A DNA stretch of 43,679 nucleotides, from positions 1 to 43,679 of the forward strand of contig JAAYDA010000058.1 in assembly GCA_012729505.1 (NCBI GenBank), given 5' to 3'. This DNA is from Syntrophomonadaceae bacterium (GTDB taxonomy: Bacteria; Bacillota; Syntrophomonadia; Syntrophomonadales; DTU052). Of this stretch, positions 34,299-43,552 are shown piece by piece. The notes under the pieces were generated by a model. It saw only the letters and a list, made by a program, of their open reading frames with translations. It made no database searches and was not told the origin of the DNA. How positions within the stretch are numbered: the stretch's first letter is position 1; each line of letters opens with the position of its first letter. The translations under genes and the position numbers were made by a program.

Positions 34299-35263
34299 AA
34301 AAGATATCCATAACCTCGGGCTTCCATCTCTTCCTTAGGAATAAACAATAAAGAAGCACTGTTGATGCAATACCTTAAACCTCCTGATTCCCTGGGGCCA
34401 TCCTGGAAGACATGGCCAAGATGGGAATCACCCAGCTTGCTCCTTACCTCTGTTCTTTTCATACCCAAGCTGTTATCCTCTGTTTCCTTGATAGAATCAG
34501 CCTTTATCGGTTTGGAGAAGCTGGGCCAGCCACAACCGGATTCAAATTTGTCGAGGGAGGAAAAAAGCGGCTCACCTGTGGTAATATCCACATAAATCCC
34601 CTCATTAAAGTTGTCGTAATACTCATTACGGAAGGGGGGCTCTGTGGCGTTGTTTTGGGTTACATTATACTGCATATCCGTAAGCTTGGCTTTTAGAGCA
34701 CCGGGGGAAGCTTTACGATATATTCCGGTTTGGGCTTTCGTATTCGCAGCTTTATTAAATTTATCGCTGCCAATATGACAATAACCGGAGGGATTTCTCT
34801 CTAAATAATCTTGATGATATTCTTCGGCAGCACAATAATTCCGCAAAGGCATGGCCTCAATTGCCAGCGGCCGGTTATAACTCTTTCGCAGCTGTTCCAG
34901 AGAGTCCATAATAATTTCTTTATCCCGGTCATCTACGTAATAGATGCCGGTTCGATATTGAATCCCCACATCATTTCCCTGTTTGTTCCTGGATAAAGGA
35001 TCGATAATATCATAGAATAGGGCCAGAATAGACTCCAGGCTTATTATTTCCGGATCATACAATACCTTGACTGTTTCCGCATGACCGGTATTTCTCAAAC
35101 ACACATCTTCATATGTGGGATTTTCCGTGGTACCGTTAGCATAGCCTGCCTCGGTTTCACAAACACCATTTATTAGCGACAGATATTTTTCAACTCCCCA
35201 GAAACATCCTCCGGCCAAGTAGATTTCTTTTACGCATCGGCTTTTTTCTTTGAACACAGTCAT
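34283..35263 (-). CDS. msrAB: MsrA-MsrB fusion, methionine sulfoxide reductase
   Basis: A 326-residue bifunctional repair enzyme. The N-terminal MsrA half has the nucleophile Cys in [11 protein letters not shown] (about 18-28) and [15 protein letters not shown]. The C-terminal MsrB half begins near 190 ([18 protein letters not shown]), has [13 protein letters not shown], and the catalytic Cys in [14 protein letters not shown]. The zinc CxxC pairs of some MsrB enzymes are absent. It reduces the S- and R-sulfoxides of Met with thioredoxin. The ATG at 35263 follows AAAGGAAT. It is last of a four-gene operon; its final codons lie in a direct repeat. Confidence 0.94.
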   Translation of the reverse strand: MTVFKEKSRCVKEIYLAGGCFWGVEKYLSLINGVCETEAGYANGTTENPTYEDVCLRNTGHAETVKVLYDPEIISLESILALFYDIIDPLSRNKQGNDVGIQYRTGIYYVDDRDKEIIMDSLEQLRKSYNRPLAIEAMPLRNYCAAEEYHQDYLERNPSGYCHIGSDKFNKAANTKAQTGIYRKASPGALKAKLTDMQYNVTQNNATEPPFRNEYYDNFNEGIYVDITTGEPLFSSLDKFESGCGWPSFSKPIKADSIKETEDNSLGMKRTEVRSKLGDSHLGHVFQDGPRESGGLRYCINSASLLFIPKEEMEARGYGYLLGSKA

Positions 35264-35285
35264 ATTCCTTTCTATCCGTATTGAT

Positions 35286-35969
35286 TTACAAATGAACCGG
35301 CACCTTTTGGTCCATTGTCATTGCATCCGGAGCTATATTGCAGTCATAGGCTAAAATCTTCACCCCGGACCGGGCCGCATCCCTCAACGCTTTGCCAAAC
35401 TCCGGATGGGTCACATCATTGGGAACAAAATACTCAACCGGTTTAAACTGAATGACAAAAATGAGATAAGCCTCATATCCTTCCTTTATCACATCCATCA
35501 AGTGATGAATATGCCTTATACCTCGTTCTGTGGGTGCATCTGGAAAAGCAGCCACTCCCTCATTTTCCAGGGTTACGCCTTTTACCTCAATAAAGGCTTT
35601 CTTATCTTGGTCTTCAATATAAAAATCTACTCTAGAATTGCCGTACTTTTTCTCAGAATGGATCAGGGTTGGTTTAGCATATATGCCACCCGTTTCAAGC
35701 CATCCTTTAACCACCTTATTTGGCGCCTGGGAATCAATGTTTACCAGCATTTTTCCCTTTTCCACCACAACGAGATCGTATCTGGTTTTTCTTCCGGGAT
35801 CATTGTTTTCTGCTACAAAGACATGAGCCCCGGGTATTAGCAGCTCTTTGCAGCGCCCGGTATTCTTAACATGGGCCACCTGCACATCACCATTAATTTC
35901 TACCTGAGCTATAAATCGATTGGGACGATCTATGAACCTGGCTTTATGTATATTTGCATATTTCACCAT
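35286..35969 (-). CDS. sfsA: SfsA family protein
   Basis: A 227-residue SfsA protein ('sugar fermentation stimulation'). Conserved blocks include [33 protein letters not shown] (an OB-fold-like N-terminus) and [42 protein letters not shown], which carries the D...ExK pattern of a restriction-endonuclease-like fold. The original assignment was as a DNA-binding regulator of maltose genes; a nuclease-type role is suspected from the fold. The ATG at 35969 follows GAGGAAATAAT. It is 31 bases after the flavoprotein gene and 22 before msrAB. Confidence 0.93.
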   Translation of the reverse strand: MVKYANIHKARFIDRPNRFIAQVEINGDVQVAHVKNTGRCKELLIPGAHVFVAENNDPGRKTRYDLVVVEKGKMLVNIDSQAPNKVVKGWLETGGIYAKPTLIHSEKKYGNSRVDFYIEDQDKKAFIEVKGVTLENEGVAAFPDAPTERGIRHIHHLMDVIKEGYEAYLIFVIQFKPVEYFVPNDVTHPEFGKALRDAARSGVKILAYDCNIAPDAMTMDQKVPVHL

Positions 35970-36000
35970 ATTATTTCCTCATCATCATATAAATAACCAA

Positions 36001-37590
36001 TTATAAATCCATTGCGGCCAGCATGGCTTCCGCACAACGCAGTCCGTCCACCGCCGAGCTGGTTATGCCTCCTGCGTAACCGGCACCTTCACCACAAGGG
36101 TACAGACCACCCACTGATGACTGCATATTATCACCCCGCAGAATACGTACCGGTGAGGAACTGCGGGTTTCCGGCCCGGTCATGACCGCATCAGGGTTGT
36201 CAAAGCCATGAAGCTTTTTGCCCAGCTCCGGCAATGCTTGGGCAATAGTATCAGTAATCTTAGGTGGCAACACCTGCCGCAGATCAGTGAACCGCACTCC
36301 CGGACGGTACGTGGGTGTTACGGAATTTGCTTTGATACTGGCCCGGCCGGCCAGAAAATCACCTGCCAATTGGGCCGGAGCCTGATATTTCCCGCCACCG
36401 CAGACAAAGGCCCGGCGCTCAATTTCCCGCTGCCAATACATACCGCCTAAAGGGGATTGGTCCGGAAAATCATCGGGTTTAAGAGTGACCAGCAAGGCAG
36501 AATTAGCATTTTCGCCACCGCGATCAGAATAACTCATGCCGTTAGTAGCAACACCGCCCTCTTCAGAAGCAGCCGCCACCACATAGCCGCCGGGACACAT
36601 ACAAAAGGTGTAGGCACTGTTGCCGTCAGGCAAATGACAGGATAGTTTGTAATCGGCAGCAGGAAGCATTTTGCAGGCCTGGCCGTATTGAGCCATGCTG
36701 ATGGCCTCTTGTGAATGCTCGATTCGCACTCCCATAGAAAAAGCCTTTGGTGCCATAGGAATGCCTAAGGTGTGCAGCATTTCCATAGTGTCCCGGGCAC
36801 TGTGGCCGATGGCCAGCAGAAGCTGCCGACAAGACAATTCGTAAGTACCCTCCGGCGCCTCTACATAAACACCGTTAATATTCCCATTATCAATGTTGAT
36901 AGAACTTAACCGGTGTTCAAACCGCACCTCACCACCAAGGGACAGGACTTCTTCCCGCAGATTTTGGACGACACGTAAGAGAATATCTGTGCCAACATGG
37001 GGTTTCGCATCATAGCAAATATTTTCGGGTGCACCCAATCTGGCCAGAGTTTTCAATACAAATTGGATTCGCTCATTACGGGTACCGGTGTTGAGCTTGC
37101 CGTCTGAAAAAGCCCCTGCCCCGCCCTCTCCAAACTGAACATTGCAATTAGGGTCCAGACATCCATCTCTCCAAAATGCTTCCACTCTCTCCCGGCGAGT
37201 CACCACATCACAGCCTCGTTCGAGTACGATGGGCCTGGCTCCGGCCTTGGCAAGATAAAGAGCGGCCAACATACCTGCCGGACCAAAGCCTGCGATGACC
37301 GGACGGTGGGCAGACGGTGCCGCCTGTGGAATTATATAAATATTATCCTTGGCTGGCTTTATTCTATGATCCTTGGAACGCTGCAGCAGCCTCCCTTCAT
37401 TACCGGCAACTGCAACCTCCACCGTATAGGTATAGTGGATATCCCCCTTTTTGCGGGCGTCCAGTGATTTTCGAATAATGGTCAGCCTGACAATTCTGTT
37501 CTCATCAATACGAAGTGCGTCCGCTGCCATTTTACTCAGCCTTGTCTCTTGTTCATCAATTTTAAGGTGCAGGTTACTAATTACAATCAT
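36001..37590 (-). CDS. NAD(P)/FAD-dependent oxidoreductase, COG2509 type
   Basis: A 529-residue uncharacterised FAD-dependent dehydrogenase. An N-terminal RNA-binding-like or ferredoxin-fold segment (1-90) precedes the FAD site AGFGPAGMLAALYLAKAGARPIVLERG. Later come DGKLNTGTRN, GGVATNGMSYSDR and the C-terminal CGEGAGYAGGITSSAVDGLRCAEA. The reaction is unknown; it resembles geranylgeranyl-reductase/UbiH-type flavoproteins only distantly. The ATG at 37590 overlaps the upstream stop by 4 bases (ATGA), so it is translated with the BaiN-like gene. Confidence 0.88.
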   Translation of the reverse strand: MIVISNLHLKIDEQETRLSKMAADALRIDENRIVRLTIIRKSLDARKKGDIHYTYTVEVAVAGNEGRLLQRSKDHRIKPAKDNIYIIPQAAPSAHRPVIAGFGPAGMLAALYLAKAGARPIVLERGCDVVTRRERVEAFWRDGCLDPNCNVQFGEGGAGAFSDGKLNTGTRNERIQFVLKTLARLGAPENICYDAKPHVGTDILLRVVQNLREEVLSLGGEVRFEHRLSSINIDNGNINGVYVEAPEGTYELSCRQLLLAIGHSARDTMEMLHTLGIPMAPKAFSMGVRIEHSQEAISMAQYGQACKMLPAADYKLSCHLPDGNSAYTFCMCPGGYVVAAASEEGGVATNGMSYSDRGGENANSALLVTLKPDDFPDQSPLGGMYWQREIERRAFVCGGGKYQAPAQLAGDFLAGRASIKANSVTPTYRPGVRFTDLRQVLPPKITDTIAQALPELGKKLHGFDNPDAVMTGPETRSSSPVRILRGDNMQSSVGGLYPCGEGAGYAGGITSSAVDGLRCAEAMLAAMDL

Positions 37591-38801
37591 TTACCTAGCC
37601 TCCCTGCCAGATGGCCGCTGGACCAGGCCCACTGCAAATTGAAGCCGCCGCAGTCTCCGTCAATATCCAACACTTCACCACAAGCAAAAAGGCCGGGTAT
37701 AAGCCGGCTCTCCAGGGTATCCGGATTAAACTCATCGGTATTAATACCTCCGGCTGTCACCTGCGCACTGTCAAATCCGGCCACTCCCTCTACCTCCAGG
37801 ACAAATTCCTTGGCAGCACCGGCAACTGCACGAAGCTCATCATTGCTCAGCTGTCCAATTCTTTGGCTGCTGGTTATCCTTCCATATTTACAGACCATCT
37901 GTCCCAGACGATTATGGAGCGCCCCGGTCAGCATCTGGTTGGCCGGAAGGTGAGGAGCGATTTCACGGCGGCGGACCAGGAATGTCATTACCTCATCTTC
38001 CGTTAAGTCTGCCAATAGGTCCAAATGAACACTAAGACCGTCTCCCCCGGTGCTGATGGCCCGGGAGATATCAAATACAGCAGGTCCGGACACACCATAC
38101 TCCGTAAACAGCACCTCGCCGCGTTTGGCAGCAAGAATGCTTGGCCCCGCAAAAACGGCAACCACCGCATCCGCCTTGACTCCCTTGAGAGCCCTGGGAT
38201 AGGTGGGATCAGTCTTTACCTGAACCAGGGAGGGATTCAATTTCGTTCTGCTGTGGCCCATCTCTTCCAGGAGGCGATAACCATCCATAACACCACCCAG
38301 TTTAGGCGCTGCAGCTCCCCCGCAGGCCACAATCACATAGTCGGCATGGATATGTCCTCCCTCAGTGGTTCCAACCAGGAACCGGCTGCCATTCCGCCGC
38401 GAATAAACAGCACCGTTTTCGGTGTGCAATTCAATGTTGTCCCTCTGCAAGCCAAAGCGCAGCACATCAACTACACTATTGGCATGGTTACTGAGAGGAT
38501 ATACCCTCCCATCCGGCTCTGTCACAGTAATCAGGCCCAGCCCCCTGAAAAAGTCCAGAGTTTCCCCAACGCCAAATCTCTTCAAGGCCGGCAGGACAAA
38601 ATCCGTATCCGCCCCATGATAGCTTGTGCGGTCAGCATAAAGGTTGCTGAGATTGCAGCGCCCGTTGCCGGAGCTGAGAAGTTTGCGCCCTACCCGGGCT
38701 TGCCGCTCCAACAAGAGGATATGGTTGTCACTCTCCCGGGCAGCGGTCATTGCCGCCATCATGCCGGAGGCACCACCGCCGATAATCACGGTTGTTTTCA
38801 T
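37587..38801 (-). CDS. BaiN/HI0933-type flavoprotein
   Basis: A 404-residue HI0933-family FAD enzyme (also called aminoacetone-oxidase family or BaiN-like). FAD-binding motifs are IIGGGASGMMAAMTAARE at the start, GRKLLSSGNGRCNLSN, and the C-terminal GGINTDEFNPDTLESRLIPGLFACGEVLDIDGDCGGFNLQWAWSSG, a family hallmark. One member acts in bile-acid dehydroxylation, but most have unknown substrates. The ATG at 38801 is preferred (AGGTGG 7 bases before). It heads the operon of two flavoproteins, SfsA and MsrAB. Confidence 0.9.
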   Translation of the reverse strand: MKTTVIIGGGASGMMAAMTAARESDNHILLLERQARVGRKLLSSGNGRCNLSNLYADRTSYHGADTDFVLPALKRFGVGETLDFFRGLGLITVTEPDGRVYPLSNHANSVVDVLRFGLQRDNIELHTENGAVYSRRNGSRFLVGTTEGGHIHADYVIVACGGAAAPKLGGVMDGYRLLEEMGHSRTKLNPSLVQVKTDPTYPRALKGVKADAVVAVFAGPSILAAKRGEVLFTEYGVSGPAVFDISRAISTGGDGLSVHLDLLADLTEDEVMTFLVRRREIAPHLPANQMLTGALHNRLGQMVCKYGRITSSQRIGQLSNDELRAVAGAAKEFVLEVEGVAGFDSAQVTAGGINTDEFNPDTLESRLIPGLFACGEVLDIDGDCGGFNLQWAWSSGHLAGRLGK

Positions 38802-38825
38802 TAACAGTCCACCTAAAAAAGTCAT

Positions 38826-39029
38826 TTAAGATATTAAACCACAATCTTCAGCCTGAGCAAAGTCAGGGGTTTCAAGCAAAATATCCAGTCAGCTGAACCA
38901 TGCTACAGGAATTTTAATAACACTGGATTAACTTAGCTTTACATAGTAGACTACATCATATATGAAAGTTACTGGTGCTTCGCCGCCAAATACTTTACCG
39001 TTGTTTGGTCATATAAGGAGGGGCTGCCT
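38826..39029. other. Intergenic region with partial repeat motif
   Basis: A short gap between divergent genes. GCCAAATACTTTACCG (38985-39000) matches the centre of dispersed repeats A and B over about 13 bases. No other signal is seen. Confidence 0.4.
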
Positions 39030-39470
39030 ATGTTTAAGAATATCCTGGTGCCTGTTGATGGATCAGAATACTCCTGCAATGCCGCTAAAGCCGCCACAAG
39101 CATGGGAGAGAAGTACGGTGGAAAGGTAACCTTTCTCCATGTGATTGCGAAGAGCCTGGACGCAAATTTGAATATACAGGACAAGCATGAAATTCTGTTG
39201 GAAAAAATCACCGCCCTGCGGTTAGAAGGATATGAGATATTAGAAAAGGCTATTCAGAACAGCAGCAAGGATACTGTTGAAACAAAAGCGATATTGTCTT
39301 GGGGCAACCCCGCCGACATTATTCTGGAGAAAACAGAGGAAAACAAATATGACTTGATCGTTATGGGCAACAGAGGTTTGGGGGCGATCAAGGGCTTGCT
39401 GCTGGGAAGTGTAAGTGAAAAAGTAATTAAATCGATAAGGTGTCCGGTTATGATTGTAAAAGATTTATAG
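39030..39470 (+). CDS. Universal stress protein, UspA family
   Basis: A 146-residue single-domain Usp. The fold start MFKNILVPVDGSEYSCNAAKAA and the ATP-binding motif GNRGLGAIKGLLLGSVSEKVIKS (G-2x-G-9x-G-S/T) are both present, so it should bind ATP, unlike the ATP-free UspA subgroup. It is a soluble stress protein. The ATG at 39030 follows AAGGAGGGG. It is convergent with NhaA, with 6 bases between the ends. Confidence 0.93.
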   Translation: MFKNILVPVDGSEYSCNAAKAATSMGEKYGGKVTFLHVIAKSLDANLNIQDKHEILLEKITALRLEGYEILEKAIQNSSKDTVETKAILSWGNPADIILEKTEENKYDLIVMGNRGLGAIKGLLLGSVSEKVIKSIRCPVMIVKDL

Positions 39471-39476
39471 CAATTT

Positions 39477-40811
39477 TCAAGCCTGCTTATTTTTATGCCA
39501 AGCATGATCAGCAAACAATATTAATGTGCCTATGATGGCCGAAAGCATTGAACCGGATAAAATACCTATTTTGGCCTGATAAGCCAACATCGGCTGATTA
39601 AAGGCCAGATTAGTAATAAAAAGAGACATGGTAAAGCCGATTCCAGCCAAACACCCCATCCCCCACATTTGACTCCAGCGTACTCCTTCAGGCAGCACCG
39701 CAATCCCAATCTTAACCGCTGCCCAGGAAAAGAGGCTTATGCCCAGTTGCTTGCCCAGAACAAGCCCCGCCACCACACCTATAGTAACCGGGTTTAATAT
39801 TCCCATTCCATTACCGCCTTCCAGGAAATTAACCCCGGCATTGGCCAGAGCAAAAACAGGTATGATGAAATATGAGGCAAAGGGCTGTAGAGCGTCTTCC
39901 AGCTTCTGCAACGGGGTTTCGATGTTGTCAACGGCATGTTTAAGCTGGCTGATTATCCTTTTCTCGGTTTCATCAACCAGCATTATATCAAAATCCTTGT
40001 CGGGAATGCTGGTTATCAAACTGCTGGTCTTATCCTTGAAGAGCTCTTTACCATAACGAGCCCGGGCAGGTATGGTTAACGCCAGCAACACTCCGGCAAT
40101 AGTAGCGTGAACACCTGAGAGCAGGACAGTCACCCATAATAAGATTCCCAAAATAACAAATGGGTATGTCCGGCGCACTCCCCTTTTATTTAACATCCAT
40201 AATACCGAAAGAACAATAGCACTGGCCGCCAGGCCCATCAAATTAATCTTATCTGTATAAAAGAAGGCAATAACCAGAATAGCCCCCAGGTCATCCACAA
40301 CAGCCAAAGCCAGGAGAAAAACCTTTAATGAAAGTGGAATCAGCCTGCCTAAAGCCATGACACAGCCCAGGGCAAAGGCAATGTCGGTGGCCATGGGAAT
40401 ACCCCAGCCGTGGGCGCCCGTACCACTGAAGTTGAAAATCGTATAGATAAGAGCAGGTACTATCATGCCGCCCAAAGCTGCTACGATTGGCAGAGTTGCT
40501 TTTTGCGGTGTGGAAAGCTCACCTACCAGGAACTCACGCTTCACTTCCAGACCGATTACTAAAAAGAAGATAGCCATCAGCCCGTCGTTAATCCAATGTC
40601 CCAAAGCAGCAGCAAATTGGTAGTCTCCTATACCAATAACAATGTTTGTATTCCATAAACCATAATAGCTGTCGGCATAAGGAGAATTAGCCCAAGTAAG
40701 TGCAATAACAGTAGCCAGCAACAATAATAGGCTGCCGGCCATTCCTTTTTCTATGAACTTAGAAACAGGTTTAAACACCTGCCACCGGGGTTGATATTTT
40801 GTTTTACCCAT
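39477..40811 (-). CDS. nhaA: Na+/H+ antiporter NhaA
   Basis: A 444-residue antiporter with about twelve hydrophobic segments. NhaA hallmarks are HWINDGLMAIFFLVIGLEVKREFLVGEL, WGIPMATDIAFALGCVMALG (the TM4 break and the Asp sensing region) and LALAVVDDLGAILVIAFFY with the two adjacent Asp residues that bind ions. A longer cytoplasmic loop lies between about residues 245 and 300 (PDKDFDIMLVDETEKRI). It exports sodium in exchange for protons. The ATG at 40811 has no good ribosome site. Confidence 0.95.
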   Translation of the reverse strand: MGKTKYQPRWQVFKPVSKFIEKGMAGSLLLLLATVIALTWANSPYADSYYGLWNTNIVIGIGDYQFAAALGHWINDGLMAIFFLVIGLEVKREFLVGELSTPQKATLPIVAALGGMIVPALIYTIFNFSGTGAHGWGIPMATDIAFALGCVMALGRLIPLSLKVFLLALAVVDDLGAILVIAFFYTDKINLMGLAASAIVLSVLWMLNKRGVRRTYPFVILGILLWVTVLLSGVHATIAGVLLALTIPARARYGKELFKDKTSSLITSIPDKDFDIMLVDETEKRIISQLKHAVDNIETPLQKLEDALQPFASYFIIPVFALANAGVNFLEGGNGMGILNPVTIGVVAGLVLGKQLGISLFSWAAVKIGIAVLPEGVRWSQMWGMGCLAGIGFTMSLFITNLAFNQPMLAYQAKIGILSGSMLSAIIGTLILFADHAWHKNKQA

Positions 40812-40885
40812 TTAATTATTATACTTTTCTATAGAGAAGAAATAAAGAAAACGCGCCATATGTCTGCTCGACCTCCCGGCACTTC

Positions 40886-40981
40886 TCAATAGAATCTTGG
40901 ATCTTTGTCTGGGCAGCGCCATAAATCTGTTGAGCATTGGTCTCTGAAGAATTGCTGCAGATGGTCGTATCTGCACATCAT
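40886..40981 (-). CDS. Possible 31-residue Cys-containing protein
   Basis: MMCRYDHLQQFFRDQCSTDLW is the start of a small ORF that ends DPRFY. Its ATG at 40981 has GGGAGAG about 4 bases before. It contains three Cys in 31 residues. It may be a leader peptide or small protein of the nhaA transcript; chance is possible. Confidence 0.25.
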   Translation of the reverse strand: MMCRYDHLQQFFRDQCSTDLWRCPDKDPRFY

Positions 40982-41088
40982 TCGCTCTCCCAAAAAATAG
41001 TAGTCCTGTTAAACAGTTATATGACAATTCTATAACCCTGTACAGAGTTGAGTTACCCGTGGCCCGACTGCTGCTTTGTCAACGATCA

Positions 41089-41115
41089 GGAAACCCGGCG
41101 ACTCGCCGGGTTTCC
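41089..41115. terminator. Strong hairpin after the catalase gene
   Basis: GGAAACCCGGCG-ACT-CGCCGGGTTTCC is a perfect 12-bp stem 38 bases past the catalase stop. No T-run follows on either strand, but its position suits a catalase transcript end. Confidence 0.65.
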
Positions 41116-41152
41116 GTAAATAAGTGAATCTTCTCTTATGCTTCCATTGAAA

Positions 41153-43210
41153 TCATACTAGTATTCGATCCCAAAATCTATGAGCCGCGATACCCTGTAC
41201 AAATTTGACGATAAAATCGTTATTCCCTTCGTACCCTAAAAATACCCCCAGACTATTCCCCATTTTTTCATTTTCTATCCATGCTTTGCCTTCGTTGGTT
41301 CCTGAAATAGGTTTATAATGTATAAACGCTTCCTTCAAAAACTGGGAAGCATCCATTTCGAAAAGTGGAGACGCGTATTTGCCCCCATCAACATAAACCG
41401 CATCAAAAACAACCGACGAATCTGTGATAAATGATTTTATTGCTTCCAGCTGGTTGCCGTCGGAGCCTTTAATCACTCCAATCTTATCACTGATAATGGC
41501 CGGTTGAGCACCTGCTGCTTGCAGGGCTGCAATAACTGCATTGACTTGATTAAAATCAAATCCCTCCGCAATAACAATTGCCACCTTCCTGGTATAGGCA
41601 GATTTCAGTGTGTTTTCCTGACTAAGAGCCGGTGATGATTTCGTTACCGTTGAGCCACCCGTTGTCGGCGGTATAGATCCGATTTTGACAGCAATAGCTT
41701 TAGCCAGATCCAGGTTAACATTAGCGAACATGTCAACCACTCTTTGCTTTATGCTTTTGTCTTTTACTTTACCCACCTCAAACGCAAATGCATTTATTAT
41801 ATGCTCCTTTTCAGGCGGGCTCATACTATTCCAAAACAGGGCTGCCTGGGAAAAATGGTCCTTGAAGCTATCGCTTCGGGCGCGAATTTTATGCCCTTCA
41901 ACTTTTTCCTGATGATGAACATAGCCGCCTTCTTGCTCACTTACAGGATACGGGGAGTTATTCGCTAAAGCATTGCGATGGTAAGCAACCTGGCCTACAT
42001 TAATAGTTTGCCGCCCGTAGCCATCTCTCTGGTTGTTATGAATCGGACAAACCGGGCGGTTAATGGGAAGCTCATGAAAATTAGGGCCACCAAGGCGAAT
42101 CAATTGGGTATCCAGATACGAGAATAAGCGCCCTTGTAAAAGAGGGTCATTTGAAAAGTCGATTCCCGGCACCACATTACCCGGGTGGAAAGCTATCTGC
42201 TCTGTCTCTGCAAAAAAATTGTCGGGGTTGCGGTTTAGAGTGATTTTTCCAATGATGCGAACCGGCACATCTTCTTCCGGCCAAAGCTTGGTGGGATCCA
42301 GGATGTCAAAATCAAAAGCGAATTCATTCTTCTCCTCAATCATTTGCACTCCCAGTTCAAATACCGGATGGTTACCCATATCAATGTTTTCCCATAAATC
42401 ACGACGGTTAAAATCCGGATCCTTTCCGCCAATTTTTTCAGCTTCGTCAAATACGAGAGAGTGGATACCTAATGTTGGTTTCCAGTGAAACTTCACAAAA
42501 TGAGCCTTGCCTTCGTCATTTATAAAGCGAAAAGTGTTTACACCGAAACCTTCCATCATTCGAAAACTCCTGGGGATCGCACGATCACTCATTGCCCACA
42601 TAACCATGTGGGCCGATTCTTGGTTTTGCGAAATCCAATCCCAGAATGTATCATGGGCTGCTGTGGCCTGTGGAATTTCATTATGAGGCTCCGGCTTGTT
42701 GGCGTGGACAAAGTCGGGAAACTTAAGGGCATCCTGCATAAAAAATACTGCCATATTATTGGCCACCAGATCGTAGTTACCTTCTTCTGTATAGAACTTC
42801 GTTGCAAAACCGCGAACATCTCGGGTGGTGTCTTTTGAGCCCCGGGAACCGATAACGGTTGAGAAACGAACAAAAACCGGGGTTTTAACATTCGGATCCT
42901 GCAGAAATTTGGCCTTCGTATAAGCTTTCATCGATTCATAAACCTCGAATACCCCGTGGGCACCGGCCCCACGTGCATGGACCACACGCTCAGGAATCCG
43001 TTCATGATCGAAGTGAGTCACTTTTTCCCTAAAATGAAAATCTTCCATCAGCGTAGGGCCACGAACTCCTGCTTTCAGACTAAACTCATCCTCTGAGATT
43101 TTGACTCCTTGATCCGTCGTCATTGCTTTGTCTTGGTTATCTCTGGCACGAAACATCTCTAATTGCTGATTTTTGCTGTTTTCATTGAAGCTTATCTTAT
43201 CATCGTTCAT
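41153..43210 (-). CDS. katE: Large-subunit heme catalase (clade II, HPII type)
   Basis: A 685-residue monofunctional catalase, longer than the usual ~480 residues because of a C-terminal flavodoxin/GATase-like domain (about 545-685, RKVAIVIAEGFDFNQVNAVIAALQAAG). The heme domain has the essential His in ERVVHARGAGAHGVFEV, the Asn in NNMAVFFMQDALKFPDFVHA, and the proximal Tyr in RLFSYLDTQLIRLG. It breaks hydrogen peroxide into water and oxygen. The ATG at 43210 has GAGGAGGA about 10 bases upstream. It complements rubrerythrin and MsrAB in oxygen defence. The symbol is by family resemblance. Confidence 0.95.
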   Translation of the reverse strand: MNDDKISFNENSKNQQLEMFRARDNQDKAMTTDQGVKISEDEFSLKAGVRGPTLMEDFHFREKVTHFDHERIPERVVHARGAGAHGVFEVYESMKAYTKAKFLQDPNVKTPVFVRFSTVIGSRGSKDTTRDVRGFATKFYTEEGNYDLVANNMAVFFMQDALKFPDFVHANKPEPHNEIPQATAAHDTFWDWISQNQESAHMVMWAMSDRAIPRSFRMMEGFGVNTFRFINDEGKAHFVKFHWKPTLGIHSLVFDEAEKIGGKDPDFNRRDLWENIDMGNHPVFELGVQMIEEKNEFAFDFDILDPTKLWPEEDVPVRIIGKITLNRNPDNFFAETEQIAFHPGNVVPGIDFSNDPLLQGRLFSYLDTQLIRLGGPNFHELPINRPVCPIHNNQRDGYGRQTINVGQVAYHRNALANNSPYPVSEQEGGYVHHQEKVEGHKIRARSDSFKDHFSQAALFWNSMSPPEKEHIINAFAFEVGKVKDKSIKQRVVDMFANVNLDLAKAIAVKIGSIPPTTGGSTVTKSSPALSQENTLKSAYTRKVAIVIAEGFDFNQVNAVIAALQAAGAQPAIISDKIGVIKGSDGNQLEAIKSFITDSSVVFDAVYVDGGKYASPLFEMDASQFLKEAFIHYKPISGTNEGKAWIENEKMGNSLGVFLGYEGNNDFIVKFVQGIAAHRFWDRILV

Positions 43211-43298
43211 ATGAGCTGCATCCTCCTCATGATGGTTTAATCATTTACTGATTATTATTGGAGGTTAGCACTCAAAATATGTTCATTTTTTCATATAC

Positions 43299-43552
43299 TT
43301 ATAACTGAGCTTGGTTTATGTCGGCTGTTTTTGCTTGATACAGGGATTTGTCAGCTGATTTGAATAAATCATCATGGGAGGAAGACGTATTCGGAATCAT
43401 TGCTGCCACTCCTATACTTACTGTAACATAACTGCTTACCGGTGATTTTTCATAGGGAATATGAAGTGCCTCTATTTTTGATAGTAATCTGTTGCATTCT
43501 GTTTGAATGGAGGGATGTTTTTCCTGTTTGGCAAAATTAATGTCACGAAAAC
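43299..43552 (-). pseudogene. GGDEF-domain remnant truncated by an IS element
   Basis: The frame reads SSYVTVSIGVAAMIPNTSSS and then DDLFKSADKSLYQAKTADIN, the C-terminal end of a diguanylate cyclase (GGDEF) domain. The region before it (FAKQEKHPSIQTECNRLLSK) does not contain the GGDEF signature, and there is no start codon before the IS border at about 43553. The upstream part of the gene must be beyond the IS or lost. It cannot make c-di-GMP in this form. Confidence 0.7.

Larger units (their letters stand above)
40812..41152. other. Intergenic region upstream of nhaA
   Basis: About 340 bases. It holds the catalase hairpin (41089-41115), a small possible ORF (40886-40981), and GTCAACGATCAGGAAA (41077-41092), which matches the start of repeat A. 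No sodium or lithium riboswitch was recognised. Confidence 0.4.

Noticed and set aside
40812-41027. A 71-codon open frame on the minus strand upstream of nhaA
   Set aside because: No ribosome site at its start and no protein-like features; it overlaps the smaller frame that has a better site.
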